The position numbers were made by a program, and so were the translations under genes. Source: CAMLQK01 sp035690865 (GTDB lineage Bacteria; Patescibacteriota; Saccharimonadia; Saccharimonadales; UBA4665). Taken from it: 64,000 bases of DNA. The notes below the pieces were generated by a model. That model saw only the letters and a program-made list of their open reading frames with translations. It ran no database searches and was not told the DNA's origin. Position 1 is the first letter of the stretch. Every line of letters begins with the position of its first letter. The stretch is taken from the NCBI GenBank assembly GCA_035690865.1, contig DASSKE010000001.1, positions 94,616-158,615 on the forward strand, given 5' to 3'. Of this stretch, positions 41,379 through 50,404 are shown piece after piece.

Positions 41379-44276
41379 TCAGGCTTTTGTAAGCCCAACG
41401 ACCAGCTCTTTGTTCTCCACCTTACAGGAGTGCATAAAGTCCATGTCGGCACTACCCACCGTAAGTGTGTCGGCTAGCGTTTCAGCTACAATTACTTGCT
41501 CATGCTCAGTTATGGATGCTTTTAGTTCCTCGTCTTCGGTAAGAAGCGCTAGATGAATACGGTCATCAACCTCAAGGCCGGCAGCCTTACGCGCACTTTG
41601 GACGTTACGGATAACCTCACGCATCATACCCTCGCTCAGAAGCTCAGGCGTAAGTGTCTTATCCAGAAATACTGCCTGCGGAGCCTCACCCTGTTGGCCA
41701 CCGCATCGCACCTCTTTGACATTAACCTCTTCGGCAATGGTACGCTCCATGTCTGGGGACAGCTTATCGCCAGAGTACTCTAGCGTACTGAGAGGCTGGC
41801 GGACCTTGATCTGCCCCGACGCCTCACCCTTCTGCATGCGCTGCGCCAAGCCCAGCTCGATGATCTTGCGGGTACGCTCCATGTCCGTCAAAACTTGCTG
41901 ATTGATACCACCTGCCTTGGGCCAATCTTGCAAATGCACAGATTCACCGCCGGTAAGCTTCCTAAAGAGTTCGTCGGCCAAGAACGGTGTAAATGGTGCA
42001 ACAATATGAGCAAAACGTACGAGCATATAATGTAGTGTTCGGTATGCATCGTTCTTGTCTTGGCTATCACCGCTCTTCCAAAAACGACGTCGGGAACGGC
42101 GGACATACCAGTTAGAAGCGTCATCCAAGAATGGCAGGATAGGTTTTACGGCACCTGGGATGTCGTAGACATCCATACCTTTTTCAACTTCCGCCTGCAA
42201 TTGGTGCACTCTCGATACAACCCATTTATCAAGAGGGTTACTCAGACTGTTAAGCGGATCGTCTAAAGATCCGTTCCACTCCCACTGATCGACATCAGCG
42301 TACAGAGTAAAGAAGTCGTACATATTCCATGCCATGCTCAGTTTGCGGGCCACGTCAGCGACTTCCTTATCGGTAAGTGTCATGTCTTCGCCGGATAGAA
42401 CAGGAGAGTTTATCAAAGTAAAACGCAAGGAGTCGGCACTATATTGGTCCATTACAATATTAGGATCGGTGTAATTACCCAGTGATTTGCTGAGCTTTTT
42501 GCCGTCTGCTCCCATAACCGACCCAGTAACAATAACGTTCTTGAAGGCGTTTTTACCAAACAAGGCGACGCTCACGGCATGTACATAGTAAAACCAAGCA
42601 CGAACCTGGCCGACATATTCCACAATGAAGTCTCCAGGGAAGTTTGACTCGAACTTTTCGACGTTCTCAAACGGATAGTGGAATTGCGCGAACGGCATTG
42701 AGCCACTTTCGAACCAACAATCCAGCACTTTATCAATGCGCTTGTACTCTACGCCGTCGATAGTAAACGTGATGTCGTCAACCCAAGGGCGGTGATAATC
42801 TTCAAGTTCCTCGCCAGATAACTCCTTAAGTTCCGCGTAACTACCCACAACCTTAATATGCTCTTTGCCTTCGGAGTCTACGCCCTTCCAGACAGGCATC
42901 GCTGTAGCCCAAAAGCGATCGCGGCTGAGGTTCCAGTCGGGTGCAGATTCAACCGTCTTGGCAAAGCGGCCATTCTTGATGTGCTGCGGGAACCAGTTAA
43001 CATTTTTATTCTCTTCGAGCATTTCGCTGCGCTGGCTGGCGATATCCATAAACCAGCTCGGATGCGCCCGATACATGAGTTTGGTGTGGCAGCGGAAACA
43101 GTGCGGGTAGCTGTGCGTAATATAGGTAATCTTCCAAACAACCCCCCGGGCGTGCAACTCCTTAGCGATAGGCTTGTTTGCCTCCCATACATTTTGGCCC
43201 TTCCACTCACCTTCGGTATAAAAACCATTGTCATCCACAACATTAACCAAAGGAATACCCTGCTCTTTAGCCAGCGCGTAGTCTTCCTCACCATACGAAG
43301 GTGCGATATGGACAAGGCCTGTACCGTCCTCAAGGCTAACGTAATCAGCATGCCATACCTTGTGCGCTTTTTCGCCTCTATCCGTAAAGAGCGGTTCATA
43401 CCGCTTGCCCACAAGCTCCTCGCCCTTGAATGTTCGCGTAACTTCGTAAGGGAGTACCTGGTGCTTCTCGTTGGTAAGGACTTTGTCCAACAAATCCTTA
43501 GCTATGATAAGCTTTTGGCCGTCAACAAGAACTTCGGCATACTCAAATTCTTTATTAACAGCAACCGCTGTGTTTGCTGGTAGAGTCCATGGCGTGGTTG
43601 TCCATGCGAGCAAATATGCATCTTCATCCTGCAGTTTAAACTTCACAAACACCGATGGATCAGTAACATCCTGATATGAATTATCCATAGCCACCTCGGC
43701 TTTGGAAATTGGCGTCGCATCACGCGTGCAGTACAGCAAAACCTTTTCGCCTTCATAGATCTTTCCGGCCTCGTAGAGCGTTTTAAAGGCCCACCAGACC
43801 GATTCCATGTAGTCTTTGTCCATTGTGCGGTATGCGCCCTTAAAATCCACCCAGCGGCCTATACGATCGATTGTATCCTCCCACAAAGAACCAGTCTGCA
43901 CCATATTCTCACGGCAGGTTAAAATATACTCTTCCAGGCTAATCTTTGTACCGATGTCACGTTTATCATGGATATTAAGCTTCTTCTCTGTAAAAACCTC
44001 TGCAGGCAGGCCATGACAGTCCCAGCCCCACTGCCGTTCAACGCGCTTCCCCTGCATCGTTTGGTATCGCGGCACCACATCTTTTGTGATAGAGCTTAAA
44101 AGCGTACCATGATGCGGAACACCGGTAATGAACGGCGGGCCATCATAAAAGACATAGGCATTATCTTTAGAACGCATCTCTACAGATCGCTCAAAAGTCC
44201 TGTTATCTTTCCATACCTTTACAAGATCTTTCTCGTATTCGAGCGCCTTACGGCGGGTTCCTTTTTGAAACTTCAT
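41379..44276 (-). CDS. ileS: Isoleucyl-tRNA synthetase
   Basis: Charges tRNA-Ile and edits Val-tRNA-Ile. 965 residues. Class I motifs: PHHGTLLSS in place of HIGH (residues about 54-62), GWDCHGLP, the editing domain with LLAWTTTPWTLPANTAVAVN, and the KMSKS motif as KKLSKSLGNY. The layout and length fit the eukaryotic-like IleRS2 type, which is often mupirocin-resistant, but this is a judgement by eye. It starts one base after the acetyltransferase stop, so both are under the T-box leader at 44836-45035. Confidence 0.95.
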   Translation of the reverse strand: MKFQKGTRRKALEYEKDLVKVWKDNRTFERSVEMRSKDNAYVFYDGPPFITGVPHHGTLLSSITKDVVPRYQTMQGKRVERQWGWDCHGLPAEVFTEKKLNIHDKRDIGTKISLEEYILTCRENMVQTGSLWEDTIDRIGRWVDFKGAYRTMDKDYMESVWWAFKTLYEAGKIYEGEKVLLYCTRDATPISKAEVAMDNSYQDVTDPSVFVKFKLQDEDAYLLAWTTTPWTLPANTAVAVNKEFEYAEVLVDGQKLIIAKDLLDKVLTNEKHQVLPYEVTRTFKGEELVGKRYEPLFTDRGEKAHKVWHADYVSLEDGTGLVHIAPSYGEEDYALAKEQGIPLVNVVDDNGFYTEGEWKGQNVWEANKPIAKELHARGVVWKITYITHSYPHCFRCHTKLMYRAHPSWFMDIASQRSEMLEENKNVNWFPQHIKNGRFAKTVESAPDWNLSRDRFWATAMPVWKGVDSEGKEHIKVVGSYAELKELSGEELEDYHRPWVDDITFTIDGVEYKRIDKVLDCWFESGSMPFAQFHYPFENVEKFESNFPGDFIVEYVGQVRAWFYYVHAVSVALFGKNAFKNVIVTGSVMGADGKKLSKSLGNYTDPNIVMDQYSADSLRFTLINSPVLSGEDMTLTDKEVADVARKLSMAWNMYDFFTLYADVDQWEWNGSLDDPLNSLSNPLDKWVVSRVHQLQAEVEKGMDVYDIPGAVKPILPFLDDASNWYVRRSRRRFWKSGDSQDKNDAYRTLHYMLVRFAHIVAPFTPFLADELFRKLTGGESVHLQDWPKAGGINQQVLTDMERTRKIIELGLAQRMQKGEASGQIKVRQPLSTLEYSGDKLSPDMERTIAEEVNVKEVRCGGQQGEAPQAVFLDKTLTPELLSEGMMREVIRNVQSARKAAGLEVDDRIHLALLTEDEELKASITEHEQVIVAETLADTLTVGSADMDFMHSCKVENKELVVGLTKA

Positions 44277-44277
44277 G

Positions 44278-44835
44278 CTATGCCTCCTTCGCTACTACTT
44301 CTTTTCTCATTTCAAAAGCCCTTAAATGCGGAACGTTGGTTGCAATATGTACGGTACGGCGAAAGCCAAGAGCCATATAAAAAGCAATTGCATCAGTGTT
44401 GCCCGCAAGAACCTCCAGGGTGATAGGACACTGCTCGTCGTCTGGATGGGGTGCAAAAGCTTCAAACTCCTGCATTAGACGGCGGCCGATACCCCGTCGG
44501 CGGACCTCAGGCGCTAACTGAATTGCCCCTACGTACTTCTCTTCTCCCTCAATAACAGATGAGGGTCGAATCTCGCCATGAAAATACCCAGCCAGCCGGC
44601 CTTCACATTCAATAGTTCGAAGTAGATGATCCGGATCTTCGTTCCACTCCTCTAGCGTCTGAGTAAAACCTTGTAACGTTTCCTCACGGCGCCATGGTTC
44701 TACGTGCTGGCGGGCGGTCTGTGGGTCAGCGCCCGCCACAATAAGTTCGTCCTCATATAATTTGGCGCGCAGCGTCAGGAGTTCCGCGGCGCAGCTACTA
44801 TCTACAGCTTGAATCGTTGGTATTTCTTTTGACAT
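44278..44835 (-). CDS. GNAT family N-acetyltransferase
   Basis: 185 residues. GNAT fold: acetyl-CoA-binding motif A as LAPEVRRRGIGRRLMQEF (RRxGIG, about residues 108-125), motif B as LEVLAGNTDAIAFYMALGFRR. N-terminal part contains an Asp/Glu-rich helix pair. The acceptor substrate is unknown. It is the first gene behind an isoleucine T-box and is followed by ileS with only one base between. The ATG follows the T-run of the leader terminator immediately; GGGAG 13 bases upstream lies inside the terminator stem. Confidence 0.85.
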   Translation of the reverse strand: MSKEIPTIQAVDSSCAAELLTLRAKLYEDELIVAGADPQTARQHVEPWRREETLQGFTQTLEEWNEDPDHLLRTIECEGRLAGYFHGEIRPSSVIEGEEKYVGAIQLAPEVRRRGIGRRLMQEFEAFAPHPDDEQCPITLEVLAGNTDAIAFYMALGFRRTVHIATNVPHLRAFEMRKEVVAKEA

Positions 44836-45035
44836 AAAAAATCATTTCTCCCAGATGTTGGAACCCTCTTGAGGGCGGTACCATCCAACTTCCAAAAGAA
44901 ATGATTCTTTGGCGCTTTGTTGTAGCCGATTACGGGGCCTGCCGGTGAGTTCTACTCTTCGTTCACTGTGGTAACGATTTTCTTCTCACTGCATTCGTGG
45001 CTGATAACCACTCATCTGTTTTACAGAACGCATGT
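44836..45035 (-). promoter_or_regulatory. T-box leader for isoleucine, ultrashort Stem I type
   Basis: Read on the minus strand. The T-box core GGATGGTACCGCC (44874-44886) holds the UGGU that pairs with the ACCA end of uncharged tRNA. It sits inside a terminator whose outer stem is AATCATTTCT (44897-44906) with AGAAATGATT (44840-44849), followed by T residues. Near the 5' end a six-pair hairpin GTGGTT/AGCCAC (44997-45011) has ATC, an isoleucine codon, as its loop: the ultrashort Stem I form described for actinobacterial ileS leaders. A second stem GTGAG/CTCAC (about 44945-44989) has AGUA and GAA in its internal loop, as in Stem II. The downstream genes are the acetyltransferase and ileS, which fits. 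Confidence 0.82.
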
Positions 45036-45041
45036 AAGTAT

Positions 45042-45070
45042 AGTATACGGCTTATCGGCGTTTTTGACAA
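45042..45070 (-). promoter_or_regulatory. Promoter of the T-box / GNAT-ileS operon
   Basis: On the minus strand TTGTCA (45065-45070) and TATACT (45042-45047) are 17 bases apart. RNA would begin near 45035, so that the Stem I hairpin starts about 25 bases from the 5' end. Confidence 0.8.
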
Positions 45071-45072
45071 CT

Positions 45073-45339
45073 CTAGTGGAGGTAGCCGGCTAGCTCATCC
45101 ATAAGAGGAAGTCCTGGCCCAGGCCATACATTAAGCACACGTCCATCATCGGCTATAGCGAGCACACTTGGGTATGCCATAATGTCGTAAAGCGAGGCGG
45201 TTGCGGCGCCTTCTCGGGTGTCAATGCTCAAGAGCTCAAGGCGACTACCCATATCATGTTGTCTTTTAAAGTCGCGCACAAATGATTCTGTGGCAGTAGC
45301 ATGCTCTGAGTCTGGTCTATAAAGCACAAGCACCTTCAT
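45073..45339 (-). CDS. Thioredoxin-fold protein without CxxC
   Basis: 88 residues from the ATG at 45339. The pattern is a small thioredoxin-like fold: KVLVLYRPDSEHATATESFV, where the CxxC would be PDSE, then LLSIDTREGAATASLYDIMA, the cis-Pro loop AYPSVLAIADDGRVLNVWPG and a last helix. With no cysteines it cannot do thiol redox chemistry, so binding or chaperone roles are more likely. TATGAT (45347-45352) is seven bases before the ATG and no Shine-Dalgarno site is present. It lies between the nrdJ terminator and the T-box promoter, as its own unit. Confidence 0.68.
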   Translation of the reverse strand: MKVLVLYRPDSEHATATESFVRDFKRQHDMGSRLELLSIDTREGAATASLYDIMAYPSVLAIADDGRVLNVWPGPGLPLMDELAGYLH

Positions 45340-45368
45340 ATGAGCGATCATAGCATAGTTTGAGTCCT

Positions 45369-45405
45369 AAAAACAACAGCCGCCCGCCATGGACGACTGT
45401 TGTTT
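45369..45405 (-). terminator. Intrinsic terminator after nrdJ
   Basis: AAACAACAG (45371-45379) pairs with CTGTTGTTT (45397-45405), with CG/CC pairs continuing into the loop, and five T residues follow on the minus strand. Its T-rich end also provides TTGTTT, the possible -35 of the thioredoxin-like gene. Confidence 0.85.
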
Positions 45406-45428
45406 GACGATTTGGCCGAAGTAGATCT

Positions 45429-48233
45429 CTAGCTACAGCCGGTTGTTGCTCCGCAGCTTTCGCATACGTAGCAGCTACCCGCACGACGCGTTTGGTTGCC
45501 GCAGGTGTAGCAAAGCGGTGCCGCACTGTCCATCTTAGAAGCTGGCTGCTTGTCTGTTTGGGCAGCTACTTCCGAAAGAAAGATTGTTTCAGCGGCCGGT
45601 TCTGGGTGGAACTGCTGCACTTGCTGCCCAGATGAGGACTGGTCGTCAGTCAGGAACATCATCTGTTGGTCATCCGGCATATCATCAATTGACGCCAGGC
45701 CAAGCTCAAGGCGATCATCAAATGACAGATAGTCTAGAGCTAAACGACGGAAGATGTAGTCTGTAATTGATGTTGCCGTGCGAATGTCTTCGTCATCGGT
45801 AATACCAGCAGGCGCAAAACTACTGCTCATCAGCGTCTTAACATAGCTCTTGAGCGGCACTCCGTATTGCAAACCGTGACTAACAGATATTGCAAATGAG
45901 TCCATAAGACCGCTCAGGGTTGAGCCCTGCTTTGATACTCGAACAAATAATTCACCCGGCGTACCGTCTTCATATTCGCTTACCGTAAAGAAGCCGGCAA
46001 GATCAGCGATGCGGAATTTGTATGTCTTGCTGCTACGGCGACGGGGCAGTAAACGACGAACCGCACCTTTCTTTACAACAATCTTTTCGACTGTCTTCAC
46101 CTCTGTTTTTGTTGTTTCATCAACATCAGAGTTAGCAACATTTGCCGTTTGTTCTTTCTTTTTGCTTGCTAAAGGTTGCGCAACTTTACAGTTATCACGG
46201 TAGATAGCAATAGCCTTTACGCCAAGACGCCAAGCTTCCATGTGAAGTTGTTCAACATCTTCAACAGTGGCACTCTCGGGCATGTTTACCGTCTTACTGA
46301 TAGCGCCAGATATAAACGGCTGTACGGCACCCATCATACGGATATGGCCAAGGTGATGAATGGCGTTATCTCCCACCGCGCAAGCAAACACCTCCTTGTG
46401 TTCACTCTTGAGATGCGGAGCGCCTTCTACCGTACCGTGCTCGTGGATGTACTCCACAATTACGTCAGTTTCGTCCTTGTTATAGCCAAGTGTCTTAAGC
46501 GCTCGTGGCACCGTTTGATTTACGATAGCCATAGAACCACCGCCAACCAGTGTCTTGTGCTTAACCAGAGAGAAGTCTGGTTCAACCCCTGTAGTATCAC
46601 AGTCCATCATCAGGCCAATAGTGCCAGTTGGAGCCAACACACTTGCCTGGGAGTTGCGCACTCCATACTGCTCACCAAGTTCAACTGCCTCGTCCCATGC
46701 GCCCGCAGCCGCGCTCAAAAGGTCTTCAGCAACGGCACTAGCGTCAATGTTCGATACGGCGGCACGATGCTGGCGTAGAACCTTAAGTGTACCTTGACGA
46801 TCCTTATGAAAGCCAGCAAAGGGCCCCACACGATCTGCGATCTTTGCGCTTACTGCGTATGCGTGACCGGTCATAAGCGCAGTGATGGCAGCAGCCTGGG
46901 CACGACCCTCTTCAGAGTCATATGGCAGGCCCTGGGCCATCAAAAGGGCACCGAGGTTAGCGTAGCCTAAGCCAAGTTGGCGGTAAGCCCGGGTATTCTT
47001 CTTAATAGACTCTGTTGGGTACTCACTGTAGCCAACAAGAATCTCTTGAGCAGTGATAACCAGCTCAACCGTGTGCTTAAAGGCTTCAATGTCGAAGGTA
47101 TTATCTTCACGTAGGTACTTAAGCAGGTTGATCGATGCCAAGTTACAGGCAGAGTTATCAATGTGCATATACTCTGAGCAAGGGTTACTTCCGTTAATGC
47201 GGCCAACGTTTGGCGTTGTGTGCCAGTGGTTGATAGTAGTATCAAACTGCATACCCGGATCAGCACAAGCCCATGCGGCCTCAGCCACTCGGCGAAAAAG
47301 ATCGCGCGCCTTTACCGTTCGCACTGTCTTTCCTGTAGTAACTTCTTTCAGGTCCCAATCCGCGTCGTCTTCAACTGCGCGCATAAAGTCGTCAGTTACG
47401 CGAACGGAGTTATTCGCGTTCTGGTATTGTACCGAAACAATGTCCTTGCCGTTAAGGCTCATGTCAAAGCCAGCGTCGCGGAGGGCGCGAATTTTGTTCT
47501 CTTCGCGCTCTTTTGTTTCAATAAATTCATAAATGTCAGGGTGATCTATATTTAGGATGACCATCTTGGCTGCCCGGCGTGTCTTTCCACCGCTCTTGAT
47601 AACACCTGCAACAGAGTCAGCTGCGCGCATAAAGCTCACCGGACCGGATGCCTTGCCTGCGCTCTTGCCAAGAGGTTCAGCCGAGGAGCGAATCGGGCTA
47701 ATATTAAGGCCGGCACCTGAGCCACCCTTAAAGATCATACCCTCTTCTGTATACCACTTAAGAATAGACTCCATGGTGTCCTCTACCTTAAGGATAAAGC
47801 AAGCGCTGGACTGCTGGCGCCGCCCTTGTGCGCCAATATTGAACCACACCGGTGAGTTAAATGCCGCACGCTGCGTAGCAAGTACGTATTTAAGCTCTTC
47901 TTGAAAATCTTCGGCTTCGGTATCGCTCTCGAAGTATTTCTCTTGCTTACCTTGTCGCACAATCGTGTCAACAACACGATCAATTAACGTCGCAAGGCTA
48001 GCCTCGCGATCATCAGTACCGGGAGTGCCCGTAAAATACTTTTGTGCCACAATATTAACAGCGTTAAGCGACCAATCCTCCGGGAAAAGCACGTTCTCCT
48101 GGTTGAAAACAACTTCACCGGTACCCGGGTTCGTTATACGCGAATCCCGTTTTACCCAGTTAAGCTGGTCATACGCCTTGCTATTGGGCCGAGTAAAAAG
48201 CCTCCCCCTCACTAAGCTGGTAGTTTGTCCCAT
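45429..48233 (-). CDS. nrdJ: Ribonucleotide reductase class II, B12-dependent
   Basis: Reduces ribonucleotides to deoxyribonucleotides with adenosylcobalamin, aerobically or not. 934 residues. Visible: AAFNSPVWFNIGA, SSACFILKVEDTM (redox Cys), the GGSGAGLNISPIRS loop, SNPCSEYMHIDNSACNLASI with the radical-carrying Cys in NPCSE, and the C-terminal CYTCGN...CESCGATTGCS zinc-ribbon-like tail with the last Cys pair that re-reduces the active site. The ATG has GAGGGT before it. It follows nrdR after 152 bases with a strong hairpin. No B12 riboswitch was seen; B12 must be taken up or salvaged, if the genome lacks its synthesis as is usual for this group. Confidence 0.95.
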   Translation of the reverse strand: MGQTTSLVRGRLFTRPNSKAYDQLNWVKRDSRITNPGTGEVVFNQENVLFPEDWSLNAVNIVAQKYFTGTPGTDDREASLATLIDRVVDTIVRQGKQEKYFESDTEAEDFQEELKYVLATQRAAFNSPVWFNIGAQGRRQQSSACFILKVEDTMESILKWYTEEGMIFKGGSGAGLNISPIRSSAEPLGKSAGKASGPVSFMRAADSVAGVIKSGGKTRRAAKMVILNIDHPDIYEFIETKEREENKIRALRDAGFDMSLNGKDIVSVQYQNANNSVRVTDDFMRAVEDDADWDLKEVTTGKTVRTVKARDLFRRVAEAAWACADPGMQFDTTINHWHTTPNVGRINGSNPCSEYMHIDNSACNLASINLLKYLREDNTFDIEAFKHTVELVITAQEILVGYSEYPTESIKKNTRAYRQLGLGYANLGALLMAQGLPYDSEEGRAQAAAITALMTGHAYAVSAKIADRVGPFAGFHKDRQGTLKVLRQHRAAVSNIDASAVAEDLLSAAAGAWDEAVELGEQYGVRNSQASVLAPTGTIGLMMDCDTTGVEPDFSLVKHKTLVGGGSMAIVNQTVPRALKTLGYNKDETDVIVEYIHEHGTVEGAPHLKSEHKEVFACAVGDNAIHHLGHIRMMGAVQPFISGAISKTVNMPESATVEDVEQLHMEAWRLGVKAIAIYRDNCKVAQPLASKKKEQTANVANSDVDETTKTEVKTVEKIVVKKGAVRRLLPRRRSSKTYKFRIADLAGFFTVSEYEDGTPGELFVRVSKQGSTLSGLMDSFAISVSHGLQYGVPLKSYVKTLMSSSFAPAGITDDEDIRTATSITDYIFRRLALDYLSFDDRLELGLASIDDMPDDQQMMFLTDDQSSSGQQVQQFHPEPAAETIFLSEVAAQTDKQPASKMDSAAPLCYTCGNQTRRAGSCYVCESCGATTGCS

Positions 48234-48316
48234 AGTACCCTCACTCGGTGCTGGCTCTCACGCCAGAACCATTATTTTGTTTTATTTTAGAGTTCGCGAG
48301 CATCGCTCTCATGCTC

Positions 48317-48365
48317 ACCAGCTCCTCAGAGGCCTCTTTAGTACAAGAAGACTCTGAGGAGCCGG
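48317..48365. repeat. Long inverted repeat between nrdR and nrdJ
   Basis: GCTCCTCAGAG (48321-48331) and CTCTGAGGAGC (48352-48362) form a perfect 11-base stem that extends by ACC/GGT past one mismatch, and the loop has another TCTT/AAGA pairing. There is no T-run after it on the minus strand, so it is more likely a stability or processing stem, or an attenuating structure between the two genes. Confidence 0.8.
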
Positions 48366-48385
48366 TGTAAACTCCGTTTCAACTC

Positions 48386-48847
48386 CTATTCAAAGCTCTT
48401 TGTGCGTATATTAGAAAGCTCTTTCTCGAAACCGGCTATATCTTTGAACCGTCGATAGACACTTGCAAAACGCACGTACGCAACTTCATTGAGATATGCC
48501 AAACGTTCCATAACAAGTTGCCCTACTTTTGAAGAAGCTACTTCTGGCTCACCACACGCATACAGTTGATGCATAACATCAGAGACCAGCCGCTCAAGCT
48601 GCAAGTTGGTAACAGGCGTTTTCTCACATGCCCTATACAAACCTGCAAGGAGCTTTTCGCGATTGAACAATTCTCTGACGCCATCATTTTTTACGACTAT
48701 GAGCTGTGGCCGCTCGATGCGCTCGTAGGTCGTAAAGCGATATCCGCATTGCATGCACGAACGGCGGCGGCGAATTGCCTCGCCATCTGCAGCGTCACGC
48801 GACTCAATTACCTTCGTATCAGCATTATGACACTGGCTACACTTCAC
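48386..48847 (-). CDS. nrdR: Transcriptional repressor NrdR
   Basis: Senses ATP/dATP and represses ribonucleotide reductase genes. 153 residues, normal length: N-terminal zinc ribbon (MKCSQCHNADTKVIESR...SCMQCGYRF, four Cys) and an ATP-cone domain (RPQLIVVKNDGVRELFNREK). The start codon is GTG at 48845-48847, with AGGGGAGAG before it. It is encoded directly upstream of nrdJ, its expected target, and two NrdR-box-like sequences lie in its own promoter. Confidence 0.95.
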   Translation of the reverse strand: MKCSQCHNADTKVIESRDAADGEAIRRRRSCMQCGYRFTTYERIERPQLIVVKNDGVRELFNREKLLAGLYRACEKTPVTNLQLERLVSDVMHQLYACGEPEVASSKVGQLVMERLAYLNEVAYVRFASVYRRFKDIAGFEKELSNIRTKSFE

Positions 48848-48886
48848 AAACGCTCTCCCCTCAAAACCCTAATAATGAATGTACCC

Positions 48887-48943
48887 TCACTATATGTAGT
48901 GGCATTACTACTTATGATAGTCCCATACGTAGTGTCTATGCAA
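48887..48943 (-). promoter_or_regulatory. nrdR promoter with two NrdR-box-like sites
   Basis: On the minus strand TTGCAT (48938-48943) and TATCAT (48914-48919) are 18 bases apart. CCACTACATATAGTGA (48887-48902), just downstream of the -10, matches 13 of 16 positions of the ACACTATATATAGTGT-type NrdR box; ACACTACGTATGGGAC (48920-48935), between -35 and -10, matches mainly in its first half. The boxes start 33 bases apart, about three helical turns, as NrdR needs. Confidence 0.72.
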
Positions 48944-48982
48944 TATAAATGAGTTGTGTTTTTTAGTACGAGATTTGTCAGA

Positions 48983-50362
48983 TTACTCTGATTTTTCTTC
49001 TTGATCTTTGTGACGCATTGCCGCCAGCCGACGCATAAATGATGGCTTGTCTATTTTCTTCATTTCTTGTGAGTCATCGCCACCTAGCATGTCGTGATCG
49101 TGCACGACCGCCGCAGGGCTTGTTGGTGATGCCATAGTGTCATGATGCATGGCATTTTCGTGATCAACGGGTGCATCTTCGATTGTCCAAATATTAGGCA
49201 CTGTGTCTGAGTTAAAGTCTGACGCTGCTTCAGCCGCCTTCTCTTCGAGTGACATATCCAAACTTGGTACGTCGTTATCGTCAACGTGCGTAGGCATAGC
49301 TGATCCAAAGTGTACAGCGTTAGCAGCCTCGTCAGCGGCAGAGTTAGTTATCTCTGGTGCCGGAGCTGCAGATGCGCTAGAGATCGCTGTCTTGCGGTCG
49401 CCAAAATATGATGCGTCAAACCCTGTTGCAACAACGGTAATGATGACTTCACCCGATAGCTTGTCGTCAATAGTGGCACCAAAGATAATGTTAGCGTCCG
49501 GATCAGCAGCGGAAGTAATTGCCTCTGCTGCGGCGTTAATCTCGTGCATAGAAAGATCGTTGCCGCCAATAACGTTGAATAAGATTCCACGTGCACCATC
49601 GATTGAAACCTCAAGAAGCGGCGACTCGATAGCCTGTTGGGCGGCTTGTACGGCACGGTCTTCGCCACTTGCACGGCCAATACCCATAAGTGCAGAACCA
49701 GCGTTAAGCATCACTGCTTTAACATCGGCAAAGTCGAGGTTGATAAGGCCATGTACGGTTATAAGGTCGGATATACCCTGAACCCCCTGGCGCAAAACAT
49801 CGTCAGCAACCTTAAACGCCTCTAAGAGAGGGGTCTGACGATCAATTGTCTGTAACAAACGATCATTCGGAATCGTAATAAGCGTGTCGACTGCATTCCG
49901 GAGGTTAGCAATTGCTTCTTCGGCATTACGGCGGCGCTTTTCACCCTCAAAGGCAAATGGCTTTGTTGCAAAGCCAACTACAAGAATACCCATCTCTTTA
50001 GCAACGCGAGCAACCACATGGCCCGCACCGCTACCTGTACCACCGCCTGCGCCAATGGTTACAAAAACCATGTCGGCACCTTCGAGTGCCTTACGGATAT
50101 CGGCAATAGATTCCTCTGCAGCCATCTGACCGACATTAGGATCAGCGCCTGCGCCCAGGCCCCGAGTAGAGTCTTTACCGATATGGATTTTTATTTTAGC
50201 GCGAGAATGGAAAAGTGCTTGAGCATCGGTGTTTACGACAATGAACTCAACACCCTCGACGCCAGCTTCTATCATGCGATTAACCGCGGCGCAGCCTGCA
50301 CCGCCCACACCAACAACCTTGATCTTTGCAATTGTTTCTATAGCTGGTTCAACCTGAGGCAT
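48983..50362 (-). CDS. ftsZ: Cell division protein FtsZ
   Basis: Tubulin-like GTPase that forms the division ring. 459 residues: VVGVGGAGCAAVNRMIEAG opening, VNTDAQAL, the tubulin signature GGGTGSGAGHVVA, TIPNDRLL and NVIGGNDLSMHEIN. A linker of about 110 acidic residues follows, and the C-terminal peptide reads DKPSFMRRL, in place of the usual DIPAFLRR that binds FtsA. It has its own promoter and a GAGAGGGTAAC site. Confidence 0.96.
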   Translation of the reverse strand: MPQVEPAIETIAKIKVVGVGGAGCAAVNRMIEAGVEGVEFIVVNTDAQALFHSRAKIKIHIGKDSTRGLGAGADPNVGQMAAEESIADIRKALEGADMVFVTIGAGGGTGSGAGHVVARVAKEMGILVVGFATKPFAFEGEKRRRNAEEAIANLRNAVDTLITIPNDRLLQTIDRQTPLLEAFKVADDVLRQGVQGISDLITVHGLINLDFADVKAVMLNAGSALMGIGRASGEDRAVQAAQQAIESPLLEVSIDGARGILFNVIGGNDLSMHEINAAAEAITSAADPDANIIFGATIDDKLSGEVIITVVATGFDASYFGDRKTAISSASAAPAPEITNSAADEAANAVHFGSAMPTHVDDNDVPSLDMSLEEKAAEAASDFNSDTVPNIWTIEDAPVDHENAMHHDTMASPTSPAAVVHDHDMLGGDDSQEMKKIDKPSFMRRLAAMRHKDQEEKSE

Positions 50363-50404
50363 AGTAAGTTTGTTACCCTCTCTATCATTCTTCGTATACT
50401 ATCA

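Noticed and set aside
42858..43583. 241-codon plus-strand frame opposite ileS
   Set aside because: Shadow of ileS, which is complete and well conserved.
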